A stretch of 64,000 nt of DNA from an uncultured Rhodocyclaceae bacterium (GTDB lineage: Bacteria; Pseudomonadota; Gammaproteobacteria; Burkholderiales; Rhodocyclaceae), in contig OU015322.1 in NCBI GenBank assembly GCA_907163225.1, positions 1,775,001-1,839,000 on the forward strand, in the 5' to 3' direction. The notes under the pieces were generated by a model. The model did not search any database. It worked only from the letters and a program-made list of their open reading frames with translations, and had not been told where the DNA came from. A program made the position numbers and the translations under genes. The stretch's first letter is position 1. Each line of letters begins with the position of its first letter. Below are positions 47,209-57,671 of the stretch, piece by piece.

Positions 47209-47925
47209 TCAAGCGTCGAGCGCCAAACGGGCCAGACCTTCCAGCGGCAGATTGGCCACGGCCCGCCAGCGAATGCCCAGATGCGGGGCCAGACTGGCCG
47301 CATTGCCGCCGGACAGCAAGCAGACCTTGTCGACATTCCCCAGCCGTTGCCAGGCCCGCTCGATAGCCCCGACCTGCGCCTCGATGGTGCCCGTCACGAT
47401 AGCGTCGTCGGTACAGCGTGGATGCTCGGCATGGCGGCCGTTGGCGAACGGTAGCGCGGCCGTGTCGGCGGCCAGGGCACGGCGCATCAGGTCGCCGCCG
47501 GGGAGAATCATCCCGCCGAGGAAATTGCCGTCCGCGTCGAGCGTGTCGATGGTCGTCGCCGTTCCCGCCATGACCACGATGGCCGCCGTCGAACCCAGAC
47601 CACGGGCGCCGATCAGCGCACACCAGCGGTCGACGCCAAGCTGGCCGGGATTGTTGTAGAAACTGGTGACCCGGCACCGCCGTTGCTCGGCGCGCACCTC
47701 GGAAAATTTCGGCAGCCACGCTGCGAGCTGCTCGCGAATCCGGCCGCCGGCCTCGGCCCCGGCCACATTGGCCAGCATGACCTTGTCCGGCGCAGGCCAG
47801 TTGGCCAGCAACTGCCCCAGCTGCGCCACTTCAGCATGGGTCACGGCTCCCTGGGCAAGCCATTGCCGGCCATCGTGAACCCCCCATTTGATGCGGGTAT
47901 TGCCGCTGTCGAGACAGACGATCAT
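47209..47925 (-). CDS. coaX: Type III pantothenate kinase
   Basis: A 238-aa enzyme phosphorylating pantothenate, the first step of CoA synthesis. It begins VCLDSGNTRIKWGVHDG (phosphate loop), and has GQLGVDRWCALIGA and GTATTIDTLD. It overlaps the birA stop by 4 bp, as is common in betaproteobacteria, where birA-coaX are fused or adjacent. Confidence 0.94.
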   Translation of the reverse strand: MIVCLDSGNTRIKWGVHDGRQWLAQGAVTHAEVAQLGQLLANWPAPDKVMLANVAGAEAGGRIREQLAAWLPKFSEVRAEQRRCRVTSFYNNPGQLGVDRWCALIGARGLGSTAAIVVMAGTATTIDTLDADGNFLGGMILPGGDLMRRALAADTAALPFANGRHAEHPRCTDDAIVTGTIEAQVGAIERAWQRLGNVDKVCLLSGGNAASLAPHLGIRWRAVANLPLEGLARLALDA

Positions 47926-48737
47926 GCGGAGCTTCCCCCAGGCGCGCTGGCGACTCGGCGCAGGCTGACGTCGCCGGAAAAAATGCGTTCGACCCCGGCA
48001 GCGGTTTCGAGGAGCAGCGCGCCATCGTCATCGATGCCAAGGCAACGCCCGGATTTCGGTGCATCACCTTCGCCGAGGATCTGGACGGCCTGATCCTGCC
48101 AGGCGTGATACGACTGCCATTTCAATTTCAGGCCAAATTTCCGGTTCACCGTGAAAGTGTCGAGAACCTCGGCCAGTTGGCCGAGAATGGCCGCCAGCAC
48201 ATCGTGGCGATCGGCCCGGCCGACGCCTGCCTGCCTCAAACCGGCCGCCGGCTGCGGCAGGTCACCGGTCGGCGGCAACAGGTTGAGGCCGATGCCGATG
48301 ATGGCCTGGGTGCCGCGACGGTCGGATGACAGCTCGATCAGGATGCCGGCCAGCTTGGCAAAATCGTCGCCGGTGCGCAGCAGCACATCGTTCGGCCATT
48401 TGAGGCACACGCCGTTGGCGCCAAGACTTTCCATGGCCTGGGCCAGCGCAACGCCAACCGCCAGCGACAGCCCGCTCAGGCTCGCCGCGTTGCCGGGAAA
48501 GCGCCAGAGCAGAGAGAACGTCAGGCTGGATTCGGGCGATGACAGCCAGCTGCGCCCTCGTCGCCCGCGCCCGGCGCTCTGCCGATCGGCGACGATAACC
48601 GTGCCGGATGGCGCGCCGCGTTCGGCCCGGCGCATCACTTCGCTGTTGGTCGAATCGCATTCGTCCAGCGCGTCGACGTCAAAACGACCGGCCAGGACGG
48701 CCAGTCGCGCTTTCAGCAGGACAGGATCGATCAACAT
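47922..48737 (-). CDS. birA: Biotin-protein ligase BirA, no DNA-binding domain
   Basis: A 271-aa ligase that attaches biotin to biotin carboxyl carrier protein. It has DECDSTNSEVMRR, the biotinyl-AMP loop SAGRGRRGRSW, and CLKWPNDVLL. The N-terminal helix-turn-helix of E. coli BirA is absent, so it should not repress the bio operon. A degenerate A-block-like sequence (48124-48154) lies in the coding strand for FTVNRKFGLKLKW. Confidence 0.93.
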   Translation of the reverse strand: MLIDPVLLKARLAVLAGRFDVDALDECDSTNSEVMRRAERGAPSGTVIVADRQSAGRGRRGRSWLSSPESSLTFSLLWRFPGNAASLSGLSLAVGVALAQAMESLGANGVCLKWPNDVLLRTGDDFAKLAGILIELSSDRRGTQAIIGIGLNLLPPTGDLPQPAAGLRQAGVGRADRHDVLAAILGQLAEVLDTFTVNRKFGLKLKWQSYHAWQDQAVQILGEGDAPKSGRCLGIDDDGALLLETAAGVERIFSGDVSLRRVASAPGGSSA

Positions 48738-48747
48738 GCCGCAGATT

Positions 48748-50160
48748 TTACTCTGCCGCGTGCTCCTTGCTGCCGTCGATGCCGAGTTCGGCGATCTTGC
48801 GGGTGATGGTGTTGCGGCCGATACCCAGCGCTTGCGCCGCCTCGATGCGCCGCCCGCCGGTATGCGCCAACGCGCGGGAGATCAGGATGCGCTCGAAAAC
48901 CTGCGACAGCACGCCGTGAATATCCGGCACGCCACGCGCCAGCAGGCGGTCGGCCTCATCCTCCAGGGCACCTTCCCAGTCCGTAGCCAGCGAGACCGGC
49001 GTCGCTTCGCGCAACTCACCGGGCAAGTCGCTGACATCGACCTGCTGCCCGGGCGCCATGACGGTCAGCCAGTGACAGAGGTTTTCCAGCTGGCGAACGT
49101 TGCCCTGAAAATCGAGGCCGCTCATGTATTTCAAGGCGGCTTCGGTCAGCCGCTTGGTTTCGACGCCCAGCTCACGCGCGCTCTTTTGCAGGAAATGGCG
49201 AGCCAGCAGCGGAATGTCCTCGCGCCGTTCGCGTAGTGCCGGCAAGCGCACACGGATGACGTTCAGGCGATGGAAAAGATCCTCCCGGAACAGGCCATCC
49301 TTGACCCGTGCATCCAGGTTCTGGTGCGTCGCCGCGATGACGCGCACGTTGGCCTTGATCGGCGAATGGCCGCCGACGCGGTAGAAATGGCCGTCCGACA
49401 GGACTCGCAGCAGGCGGGTCTGCAACTCGGCCGGCATGTCGCCGATTTCATCGAGGAACAGCGTGCCGCTCTCGGCCTGCTCGAAACGTCCGCGCCGCTG
49501 GGCCTGGGCGCCCGTAAAAGAGCCGCGCTCATGGCCGAAGAGTTCCGATTCGAGCAGATCCTTCGGGATCGCCGCCGTGTTGATGGCGATGAACGGCTTG
49601 TCGGCGCGCGGGCTGTGGCGATGCAGCGCACGCGCCACCAGCTCCTTGCCCGAACCGGACTCGCCGGTGATCAAGACGGTTGCATGCGACAGGGCCAGCC
49701 GGCCGATGGCACGAAACACCTCCTGCATGGCCGGCGCCTGGCCAAGAATCTCGGGAACCAGCCCCTCCTCCTCCGCTGCACCGCTTTGGTGCATCGATTC
49801 ATCGATAGCGCGCCGGATAAGCTCGACCGCTTGGTCAACGTCGAAGGGCTTGGGCAGGTATTCAAAGGCACCGCCCTGGAAAGCGGCGACCGCGCTTTCC
49901 AGATCGGAGTAGGCCGTCATGATGATGACCGGCACTGAGGGGAACCGGGTTTTCACTTCCTGCAGCAGCTCCAGCCCCGACTGGCCGGGCATGCGGATGT
50001 CGGAAAGCAGCACCTGCGGCGGCTCGATGCCCTGTTCAAGCTGTGAAATTGCTTCGCTCGCCGAGGCGTAACTCTTGAACGGGATGCCTTCGCGGGACAG
50101 GGTTTTTTCCAGCACCCAGCGAATGGAGCGATCGTCGTCTACGATCCAGACCGGTTTCAT
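48748..50160 (-). CDS. ntrC: Nitrogen regulation response regulator NtrC
   Basis: A 470-aa sigma-54 activator. The receiver domain starts VWIVDDDRSIRWVLEKTL with the phospho-Asp in VLLSDIRMPGQSG. The AAA+ domain has Walker A GESGSGKELVARALH, the sigma-54 contact loop GSFTGA (a Ser variant of GAFTGA), and LFLDEIGDMP. A Fis-type helix-turn-helix ends the protein (GIGRNTITRKIAEL). It should bind the dyads upstream of amtB and glnA in this window. ATG 50160 matches family N-termini; an ATG at 50175 would add five residues. It follows ntrB by 49 bp. Confidence 0.94.
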   Translation of the reverse strand: MKPVWIVDDDRSIRWVLEKTLSREGIPFKSYASASEAISQLEQGIEPPQVLLSDIRMPGQSGLELLQEVKTRFPSVPVIIMTAYSDLESAVAAFQGGAFEYLPKPFDVDQAVELIRRAIDESMHQSGAAEEEGLVPEILGQAPAMQEVFRAIGRLALSHATVLITGESGSGKELVARALHRHSPRADKPFIAINTAAIPKDLLESELFGHERGSFTGAQAQRRGRFEQAESGTLFLDEIGDMPAELQTRLLRVLSDGHFYRVGGHSPIKANVRVIAATHQNLDARVKDGLFREDLFHRLNVIRVRLPALRERREDIPLLARHFLQKSARELGVETKRLTEAALKYMSGLDFQGNVRQLENLCHWLTVMAPGQQVDVSDLPGELREATPVSLATDWEGALEDEADRLLARGVPDIHGVLSQVFERILISRALAHTGGRRIEAAQALGIGRNTITRKIAELGIDGSKEHAAE

Positions 50161-50209
50161 ATTTTGGTGGCTCATTTTGTCGTCAGAATGGCCTCACTAA
50201 AAGCAAGAC

Positions 50210-51292
50210 TCAAGCCTGCTCCACCGGCAGGTTCAGCGTGAAGATCGTGTTGCCCGGCCGACTGAAACAATCGATCGTTCCGTGATGATGCTGGATAAAG
50301 TTCTGCGCGATGGTCAGCCCCAGACCGCTCCCGCCCTCACGCCCGGACACCAACGGGTAGAACATGCGCTCGCGGATTTCGTCGGGAATCCCCGGTCCGT
50401 TGTCGATAACCTTGATTTCCATGGCCAGACGATAGCGCTTCTTGGCCAAGGTCACTTGGCGCAGCGAACGCGTCCGCAGAACGATTTCACCCTCGCCACC
50501 CATCGCCTGCGCGGCGTTTCGGGCGATATTCAAGACGGCCTGAATCAGTTGTTCGCGGTCGCCGACCAATTCCGGCAGGCTGGTATCGTAGTCGCGCCGG
50601 ACACGCAATGAACCGGGGAACTCGGCCGTCAGGAGGCTACGCACCCGCTCCAGAATTTCGTGAATATTCACGGTCGTCGGCAACATCGCCCGATGCGGCG
50701 TCAGCAGGCGTTGCATGAGATCCTGCAGGCGATCCGCTTCCTTGATGATGACCTGCGTGTATTCCTTGAGCGATGGTGCGTTGGCCAAATGCGCCAGCTC
50801 GTGTTCGAGCAATTGGGCTGCACCGCGAATGCCGCCGAGCGGGTTCTTGATTTCATGCGCCAGATTGCGAATCAGCTCGCGGCTGACCTGCTGCTGCTCG
50901 ATCAGGCGCTCCTCGCGGGTCGCCGACAAATGGTGCTGGATCGGCTGCAGCTCCAGCAACAAGCGCACACCGGGGGCAATATCCGGGCGCAACGGCGTTA
51001 CGGTACAGTTGATGTTGAGCACCTCACCGTCCGTGCGCTTCAACTCGACATCCTGGCCGGTGTAGCCCCAGTTGTTGGTCAAGCCATTCTCGAGCGCCCC
51101 CTGCAGGGTCGCCGAGCAGGTGCAGACTGCCGCCAGCGTCTGGCCGATCACGGCACGACTGCTGACCGCCAGCAGGTTTTCGCCGGCCGCATTGATGTAA
51201 CGAATAGCCTGCTGCTCATCGATCAACAGCACTGCGGAGGCCAGCAAATCGAGGCCGGCAAAGGAAGCATGGGTGACATTCATGTCTGTCAT
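50210..51292 (-). CDS. ntrB: Nitrogen regulation sensor kinase NtrB
   Basis: A 360-aa soluble histidine kinase/phosphatase controlling NtrC in response to PII. A PAS domain (about residues 12-120) is followed by HisKA with phospho-acceptor His in NLAHEIKNPLGGIRGAAQLL, and HATPase with IDNGPGIPDEI and GREGGSGLGLTIA. No membrane segment. ATG 51292 is used; 51283 is also possible. The gene begins 91 bp from the divergent RND operon and forms an ntrBC pair. Confidence 0.94.
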   Translation of the reverse strand: MTDMNVTHASFAGLDLLASAVLLIDEQQAIRYINAAGENLLAVSSRAVIGQTLAAVCTCSATLQGALENGLTNNWGYTGQDVELKRTDGEVLNINCTVTPLRPDIAPGVRLLLELQPIQHHLSATREERLIEQQQVSRELIRNLAHEIKNPLGGIRGAAQLLEHELAHLANAPSLKEYTQVIIKEADRLQDLMQRLLTPHRAMLPTTVNIHEILERVRSLLTAEFPGSLRVRRDYDTSLPELVGDREQLIQAVLNIARNAAQAMGGEGEIVLRTRSLRQVTLAKKRYRLAMEIKVIDNGPGIPDEIRERMFYPLVSGREGGSGLGLTIAQNFIQHHHGTIDCFSRPGNTIFTLNLPVEQA

Positions 51293-51383
51293 TGTAGCGA
51301 TTTGACGCCCTGTTCTGACGACAACTTGCGTTACTGACCAATCGTTCATTATCATGCAGCTCTGGCCACCGGACCCCGGAACA

Positions 51384-52472
51384 ATGCTCAACTCAACTGC
51401 CCGCTTTCTCCCTTTGCTGCTCGGCGCGAGCGCACTTTTGGCCGGCTGCCAGGCGAGTGACCCGCCATCTTCCAGCCCCCGCGTCGTTCTGGTACAGGCT
51501 GCAGCCAGCGCCCCCAGCGCCAGCGGCGTCTATACCGGCGAAATCCGCGCCCGACACGAAGTCGACCTATCGTTCCGCGTCGGCGGCAAGATCGCTGCAC
51601 GGCTGGTCGACACCGGCGCAGAAATAAAGGCCGGACAGCCGCTGGCCCGGCTTGACCCGAGCGATCTGGAACTTGCCTCGGCTGCTGCCCGCGCTCAGTT
51701 GAGCGCAGCCGAAAGTGATCACGCAACCGCCCGCACCGAGCGCGAGCGCCATGCCGGCTTGCTCGCCCAGAAATTTGTCAGCCAGGCTGCTTTCGACGCC
51801 AAGAACAATGCCTTCAACAGCGCCACGGCGCGCCTGGAACAAGCTCGCTCGCAGAGCAGGATCAGCGGCAACCAGGCCACTTACGGCACATTGACCAGCG
51901 AATTCCCGGCCGTTGTCACCGCTATCATCGCGGACACGGGGCAGGTTGTCAGCGCGGGGCAAGCCGTACTGCGCATCGCACGACCGGACGAAAAAGAGGT
52001 CGCCATCGCGATTCCGGAGAGCCGACTGGCCGAATTGAAGGCCGCGAAAAATCTGCTGGTCAATCTGTGGGCTGACCCAAAACTAGCCCTGCGCGGCGAG
52101 TTGCGCGAACTGTCGCCGGCTGCCGACCCGGCCACGCGCACTTACGCCGCGCGCATTCGCATCCTCAACCCGCCACCGGAGGTCCGTCTTGGCATGACAG
52201 CCCGCGTGGCGCTGGAAGGGGCCAGCGAAGCCGGGCTGCTGGTTCCGCTGAGCGCGGTCATAGACCTCGGGCAGGGGCCAATCGTGCGCATCGCCAAAGA
52301 CGGCAAAGTGCTTTCGCGCCCCGTTCAGGTCGCTCAATTCCGTGAAGATGGCGTTGCTCTGGCCGGCGGCTTGGCGCTCGGAGAGCTGGTTATCGTCAGC
52401 GGCGCCGGCAAGCTGGTTGACGGCCAGGCAGTTCAGGCCAAGCCCGTGACACCGCCGGATCGGCAGCGCTAA
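51384..52472 (+). CDS. RND efflux periplasmic adaptor (membrane fusion lipoprotein)
   Basis: A 362-aa MFP subunit. The lipobox is LLAGC. The lipoyl/barrel-sandwich hybrid domain is split by a coiled-coil hairpin (AAARAQLSAAESDHATARTE and neighbours), with VSFRVGGKIAARLVDTGAEI as the strand entering it. The adaptor joins the inner-membrane pump encoded next to an outer-membrane channel that is not in this window. The start is ATG 51384. Confidence 0.92.
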   Translation: MLNSTARFLPLLLGASALLAGCQASDPPSSSPRVVLVQAAASAPSASGVYTGEIRARHEVDLSFRVGGKIAARLVDTGAEIKAGQPLARLDPSDLELASAAARAQLSAAESDHATARTERERHAGLLAQKFVSQAAFDAKNNAFNSATARLEQARSQSRISGNQATYGTLTSEFPAVVTAIIADTGQVVSAGQAVLRIARPDEKEVAIAIPESRLAELKAAKNLLVNLWADPKLALRGELRELSPAADPATRTYAARIRILNPPPEVRLGMTARVALEGASEAGLLVPLSAVIDLGQGPIVRIAKDGKVLSRPVQVAQFREDGVALAGGLALGELVIVSGAGKLVDGQAVQAKPVTPPDRQR

Positions 52473-52475
52473 GCC

Positions 52476-55400
52476 GTGAGCCAGCGTTTCAATCTTTCCG
52501 ACTGGACCCTGCACCACCGGACGCTGGTCGGCTATTTTCTGCTCGCTGTCGCGCTGATGGGCATCATCGCCTTCGGCAAGCTGGGCCAGGCCGAAGACCC
52601 GCCGTTCACCTTCAAGATCATGGTCATCCGCAGCTTTTGGCCGGGCGCGACCGCGCTCCAGGTCGAGCAGCAGCTGACTGACAAGATCGAGAAGAAGCTG
52701 CAGGAAACCTCTTACATCGACCGCGTTTCCAGTTTTTCGCGGGCCGGCGAATCGACTGTTTTGTTCTTCGCCAAGGACAGTACGCCGCCCAATGCGGTAC
52801 CGGACGTTTTCTACCAGGTGCGCAAGAAAATCGGGGATATCCGGCACACCCTGCCAGCCGGCATCCAGGGCCCTTTTTTCAATGACGAATACGGTGACGT
52901 TTTTGGCAATATTTTCGCGTTGACCGCAGAAGGCTTCGATTATCCGCAGCTGAAGGATCAGGCCGAGCGTATTCGCGACGAACTGCTGCGTATCCCGAAT
53001 GTGGGCAAGGTGGAAATTTTCGGCATCCAGGACGAGAAGATTTTCATCGAACTATCAAACGCCAAGCTGGCGACGCTGGGTATCGACCAGACAAGCATCG
53101 TTCAGGCGCTGAACCAGCAGAATGCGGTAGCCGGTACCGGCTTTTTCGAGACGCAAAGCGAGCGCATCCAGATCCGCCCCGGCGGGGCTTTCAATAATCC
53201 GCAGGCGGTCGCCGACACCCTGATACGCGCCGGGAATCGCAGCTTCCGGCTCGGCGATATCGCCCGTGTTCATCGCGGCACCATCGACCCGCCGGCCACG
53301 CAAGTCCGCTTTGGCGGAAAGCCGGCGCTGGCAATCGGCGTTGGCATGACCAAGGGTGGCGACATCATTCAGCTCGGCAAGGATCTGACCAACCGCGTTG
53401 CCAAGTTGCAGGCAGCCCTGCCGGTTGGCGTCAACATCGGCGTTGCGGCCAGCCAGCCGGAAGCCGTCGAACGCTCGGTCCAGGCTTTCACCCACGCCCT
53501 GGCCGAGGCCGTGCTGGTCGTTCTGCTGGTCACCTTCATCAGCCTCGGCATCCGCACCGGCATGGTCGTCGCGATCTCCATTCCACTCGTTCTGGCCGCC
53601 ACTTTCCTGGCCATGAACCTGTTTAACGTCGGCCTGCACAAGGTGTCGCTCGGCGCCCTGGTTCTGGCGCTGGGCCTGCTGGTCGACGACGCGATCATTG
53701 CCGTTGAAATGATGTGGGTAAAGATGGAGCAAGGCTGGGAACGCACCCGCGCCGCCTCGTTTGCCTACACCAGCACGGCCGGCCCCATGCTCTCCGGAAC
53801 CTTGGTGACCGTCGCCGGCTTCATTCCGATTGCGCTGGCCAAGTCATCCACCGGCGAATACGCCTTCGCTTTCTTCCAGATCAATGCCGTCGCCCTGCTC
53901 ATCTCCTGGCTGGCCGCCGTTGTTGCCATTCCCTGGCTGGGTTACAAGCTGCTGCCCGACCCGCGCGCCGCGCGCCAGACCAGCCGCCTCGAGCAACGGC
54001 TGCCGCGCCTCGCCCGGTTAGCCGACAAGCTTGGCCTGAACGGCCCGGCCCACGCCGAAGATCACGACGTCTACGGCACCCCGTTCTACAGCCGCTTTCG
54101 GCAACTGGTCAGTTGGTGTGTTGGCCGGCGCTGGCTGGTCATTGGCGTAACCGTCGGCCTCTTCGCACTCTCCATCGTCGGCATGGCCAAAGTCCAGAAA
54201 CAGTTTTTCCCGAACTCGACCCGCCTCGAACTCAACGTGGAACTGCGCCTGCCGGAGGGTGCGTCGATTGCCGCCATCAATGCCGAGACGCAACGACTGG
54301 AAGTCTGGCTGGACAAGGACAAGGCCGAATTCGATCAGTTCGAGCATTACATCGCCTACGTCGGCTCCGGATCGCCGCGCTACTACCTCGGACTCGACCA
54401 GCAACTGGGCTCAAGCAACGTCAGCCAGCTCGTTATCGTCACGCGCAACGTTGAGGCACGCGAAGCCTTGCGCGGTCGACTGATAAAACTGTTCGAAAAC
54501 GATACCTTCGCCGCCCGCGCCAACATCGCCCGCATTGAAAACGGCCCGCCGGTCGGTTACCCGGTGCAATACCGAATTTCCGGCGAAGACCCCGGCACGC
54601 TGCGCAAGGCAGCTGGCCAGATCGCCACCGTCATGCGCCAGGACCCGGCGCTATCGAACATCAATGTCGACTGGAGCGAGCTATCGAAATCGGTCGAGAT
54701 CGAAATCGACCAGGACAAGGCCCGGCTGCTCGGCATTTCCAGTCAGGATATCGCCGCGCTACTCAACATGTCCCTGAACGGCTATACAGTCACCAGCTAT
54801 CGTGAAGGCCAGAAGAGCATTGACGTGGTCTTGCGCGGCGACCGCGAGGAGCGTAGCCACCTGTCGTCCCTGGCCGATCTTTCGGTACCGACCCGTGCCG
54901 GCAAAAGCGTTCCATTGAGCCAGATCGGCCGCCTCAAACACACTTTCGAACCCGGCCTGATCTGGCGGCGCGACCGTCTGCCCACCATCACGGTACGCGG
55001 CAACCTGTACGGCAAGATTCAACCCGCCACGGTCGTCGACCGCATCAAGCCCGAAATTGACGCCATTCAGGCAAGCCAGCCCGAAGGCTATCTCATTGCC
55101 ACCGGCGGCGCAGTCGAGGAATCATCCAAAGGCTCCGGCTCGGTCATGGCCGGCATCCCGCTTTTTGTACTGGCCGTGGTGACGATTCTCATGATCCAGT
55201 TGCAGAGCGTTTCCCGCGTCATCATGGTGCTATTGACCGCGCCGCTCGGCATCATCGGCATCGCGCTTTTCCTGCTGATATTCCAGCAACCTTTCGGCTT
55301 CATGGCCCTGCTCGGCACCATCGCCCTGTTCGGCATGATCATGCGCAACTCGGTGATTCTCGTCGATCAGATCGAGCAGGACATGGCGACCGGCAAGCCG

Positions 55401-55622
55401 CGCTGGGAGGCCATCGTGGAATCAACGGTCAGGCGCTTCCGACCCATCGTGCTGACAGCAGCCGCAGCGGTGCTGGCGATGATTCCGTTATCGCGAAATG
55501 ACTTTTTCGGACCGATGGCCGTCGCCATCATGGGCGGCCTGATCGTTGCCACGGCACTGACCCTGCTCTTCCTGCCGGCGCTCTACGCCGCCTGGTACAA
55601 AGTCAAACGGCCGACCGTCTAA
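52476..55622 (+). CDS. RND efflux transporter, inner-membrane permease
   Basis: A 1048-aa AcrB-family pump with the usual 12 helices in two halves, the first helix at about residues 15-35 (LVGYFLLAVALMGIIAFGKLG). Family points are GEDPPFTFKIMVIRS-like (QAEDPPFTFKIMVIRSFWPG), ALVLALGLLVDDAIIAVE in TM4 with the proton-relay Asp pair, and GMIMRNSVILVDQIE in TM10. The N-terminal half belongs to the efflux subgroup with EDPPFTFK and is not a metal pump. The GTG start is 3 bp after the adaptor stop. The substrate is unknown. The stop overlaps the convergent DUF4124 gene. Confidence 0.93.
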   Translation: MSQRFNLSDWTLHHRTLVGYFLLAVALMGIIAFGKLGQAEDPPFTFKIMVIRSFWPGATALQVEQQLTDKIEKKLQETSYIDRVSSFSRAGESTVLFFAKDSTPPNAVPDVFYQVRKKIGDIRHTLPAGIQGPFFNDEYGDVFGNIFALTAEGFDYPQLKDQAERIRDELLRIPNVGKVEIFGIQDEKIFIELSNAKLATLGIDQTSIVQALNQQNAVAGTGFFETQSERIQIRPGGAFNNPQAVADTLIRAGNRSFRLGDIARVHRGTIDPPATQVRFGGKPALAIGVGMTKGGDIIQLGKDLTNRVAKLQAALPVGVNIGVAASQPEAVERSVQAFTHALAEAVLVVLLVTFISLGIRTGMVVAISIPLVLAATFLAMNLFNVGLHKVSLGALVLALGLLVDDAIIAVEMMWVKMEQGWERTRAASFAYTSTAGPMLSGTLVTVAGFIPIALAKSSTGEYAFAFFQINAVALLISWLAAVVAIPWLGYKLLPDPRAARQTSRLEQRLPRLARLADKLGLNGPAHAEDHDVYGTPFYSRFRQLVSWCVGRRWLVIGVTVGLFALSIVGMAKVQKQFFPNSTRLELNVELRLPEGASIAAINAETQRLEVWLDKDKAEFDQFEHYIAYVGSGSPRYYLGLDQQLGSSNVSQLVIVTRNVEAREALRGRLIKLFENDTFAARANIARIENGPPVGYPVQYRISGEDPGTLRKAAGQIATVMRQDPALSNINVDWSELSKSVEIEIDQDKARLLGISSQDIAALLNMSLNGYTVTSYREGQKSIDVVLRGDREERSHLSSLADLSVPTRAGKSVPLSQIGRLKHTFEPGLIWRRDRLPTITVRGNLYGKIQPATVVDRIKPEIDAIQASQPEGYLIATGGAVEESSKGSGSVMAGIPLFVLAVVTILMIQLQSVSRVIMVLLTAPLGIIGIALFLLIFQQPFGFMALLGTIALFGMIMRNSVILVDQIEQDMATGKPRWEAIVESTVRRFRPIVLTAAAAVLAMIPLSRNDFFGPMAVAIMGGLIVATALTLLFLPALYAAWYKVKRPTV

Positions 55623-56077
55623 CGCAGGTTTCCGAGCTCTTTCTGAATGGCCTGAATGTTGCGCTCGTGCTGCCCGACACGGTCACGATAGGGCGCCGAA
55701 CGTTCGCTTGATGCGCCGCGTGTGGCTTCCTGTTCGGCCAGATCTTTTCTGGCCTGCTCAAGACTCCGCTGTTCGCCGGCCAGCTCCTGCTCAAGGATAT
55801 GCCGCCGATCACCATCGCGCGCCTTCTGGGTATCTTCCTGAACCCGCGGAAAGCTCGAAGGCGATGGATGCGAAGCAGCACTGGCCGGCTTCGCCTTGGG
55901 CGGTGCAGGCACCGCATTTTCCGGGCCGCTGGAAATGACCTTGCAGCTCTTGTCGAGACGAGAACTGGCGTAGGTCGTACTGCCACTGGCATCAATACAT
56001 TTGTAAATAGTCTGCGCCGAAGCCGTGAGCGGCAATAAAGCAACAAGCAGGGCAAGCGGACTACGTGTCATCGTCAT
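55619..56077 (-). CDS. DUF4124 domain periplasmic protein
   Basis: About 152 aa: signal peptide MTMTRSPLALLVALLPLTAS, a DUF4124 beta hairpin (YKCIDASGSTTYASSRLDKSCKVIS, whose two Cys probably pair), then a charged coiled coil (from about residue 85). GAGGA precedes the cluster of ATGs at 56080, 56077 and 56071; 56077 is chosen. Role unknown. It ends at the RND gene with a 4-bp convergent overlap. Confidence 0.82.
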   Translation of the reverse strand: MTMTRSPLALLVALLPLTASAQTIYKCIDASGSTTYASSRLDKSCKVISSGPENAVPAPPKAKPASAASHPSPSSFPRVQEDTQKARDGDRRHILEQELAGEQRSLEQARKDLAEQEATRGASSERSAPYRDRVGQHERNIQAIQKELGNLR

Positions 56078-56136
56078 CATTCCTCGGAATTTTTTCAGTG
56101 TACCGGACTTAACGACCGAGTCTCGAAAAAGTGGAC

Positions 56137-56166
56137 AAAAAAAGGGCGGGAAACCCGCCCTTTTTT
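56137..56166. terminator. Bidirectional terminator between glnA and DUF4124 gene
   Basis: Arms AAAGGGCGGG and CCCGCCCTTT around AAA, with A and T runs on either side. On the minus strand it ends glnA, 15 bp past the stop. Confidence 0.92.
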
Positions 56167-56181
56167 CACACATCCGGCTAA

Positions 56182-57597
56182 TTAGCAGGAATAGTACAGA
56201 TCGAATTCGACCGGGTGGGTCGTCATGCGAACCTTGTTTACTTCGTCCATCTTCAGCTCGATGTAGGAGTCGATCCAGTCATTGGAGAAGACACCGCCAC
56301 GGGTCAGGAACTCGTGGTCAGCGGCCAGGGCAGCCAGCGCTTCTTCGAGGGAAGCACAGACGGTCGGGATGGCTGCATCTTCTTCCGGCGGCAGGTCGTA
56401 CAGGTTCTTGGAAGCCGGATCGCCCGGGTGAATCTTGTTCTGGATACCATCCAGGCCGGCCATCAGCAGGGCGGCGAAGCACAGGTACGGGTTGGCGATC
56501 GGATCCGGGAAGCGGGTCTCGATACGACGAGCCTTGGTCGAGGCAACGTACGGAATGCGGATGGAAGCAGAACGGTTCTTGGCGGAGTAAGCCAGCTTGA
56601 CCGGTGCTTCGTAGTGCGGAACCAGGCGCTTGTAGGAGTTGGTACCCGGGTTGGTGATGGCGTTCAGGGCCTTGGCGTGCTTGATGATGCCACCGATGTA
56701 GAACAGGGCCAGTTCAGACAGACCAGCATAGCCGTCGCCAGCGAACAGGTTCTTGCCGTCTTTCCAGATGGACTGGTGAACGTGCATGCCGGAACCGTTG
56801 TCGCCAACGATGGGCTTCGGCATGAAGGTGGCGGTTTTGCCGTACTGATGTGCAACGTTGTGCACCACGTACTTCAGGATCTGGGTCTGGTCGGCACGCT
56901 TGACCAGGGTGTTGAACACGGTACCGATTTCGCACTGGCCGGCTGTGGCGACTTCGTGGTGGTGAACTTCAACCGGGCAGCCGAGGGCTTCCAGGGTCAG
57001 AACCATGGCTGAACGGATGTCGTGCAGGCTGTCGACCGGGGGAACCGGGAAGTAGCCGCCCTTGACGGTCGGACGATGGCCGGTGGCGCCGGAGCCGTCG
57101 TTCTTCTCGCCCGAACCCCAAGCTGCTTCAGCAGAATGGATCTTCAGGGAGCAGCCGGACATGTCGACATTCCACTCGACGCCGTCAAAAATGAAGAATT
57201 CCGGTTCCGGGCCGAAGTAGGCGGTATCGCCCACACCTGAGGACTTGAGGTAGGCTTCAGCGCGCTTGGCGATGGAACGCGGGTCGCGGTCGTAACCACG
57301 GCCATCGGTCGGATCAATCACGTCACAGGTCAGGACGACGGTGGTTTCGTCAAAGAACGGATCGATGTAGGCGGTAGAGGGATCCGGATTCAATTGCATG
57401 TCGGAAGCCTGAATACCCTTCCAGCCAGCGATGGAGGAACCGTCGAAAGCGTGACCGTTTTCGAACTTGTCTTCGCTGAAGGCGGAGACCGGCACGGTGA
57501 CGTGCTGTTCTTTGCCACGGGTATCGGTGAAACGGAAATCGACGAACTTGGCGTCGTTTTCCTTGATCATCTTGAGCACGTCTTGCGGGGTTGCCAT
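56182..57597 (-). CDS. glnA: Glutamine synthetase type I
   Basis: A 471-aa enzyme making glutamine from glutamate, ammonium and ATP. Features are the GSI-beta length, [28 protein letters not shown], the ATP-site segment [14 protein letters not shown], and the adenylylation site [11 protein letters not shown] (Tyr near 397), so GlnE control is expected. The start at 57597 gives [13 protein letters not shown]; the frame runs upstream without family support. A sigma-54 promoter and two NtrC dyads lie upstream. Confidence 0.97.
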   Translation of the reverse strand: MATPQDVLKMIKENDAKFVDFRFTDTRGKEQHVTVPVSAFSEDKFENGHAFDGSSIAGWKGIQASDMQLNPDPSTAYIDPFFDETTVVLTCDVIDPTDGRGYDRDPRSIAKRAEAYLKSSGVGDTAYFGPEPEFFIFDGVEWNVDMSGCSLKIHSAEAAWGSGEKNDGSGATGHRPTVKGGYFPVPPVDSLHDIRSAMVLTLEALGCPVEVHHHEVATAGQCEIGTVFNTLVKRADQTQILKYVVHNVAHQYGKTATFMPKPIVGDNGSGMHVHQSIWKDGKNLFAGDGYAGLSELALFYIGGIIKHAKALNAITNPGTNSYKRLVPHYEAPVKLAYSAKNRSASIRIPYVASTKARRIETRFPDPIANPYLCFAALLMAGLDGIQNKIHPGDPASKNLYDLPPEEDAAIPTVCASLEEALAALAADHEFLTRGGVFSNDWIDSYIELKMDEVNKVRMTTHPVEFDLYYSC

Positions 57598-57671
57598 ATG
57601 CCTTAATCTCCTAAGAAAACAAGTTGCCGGGCGATCCGGCGACAATCAAAAAATCGTAACCCGGAACTTTT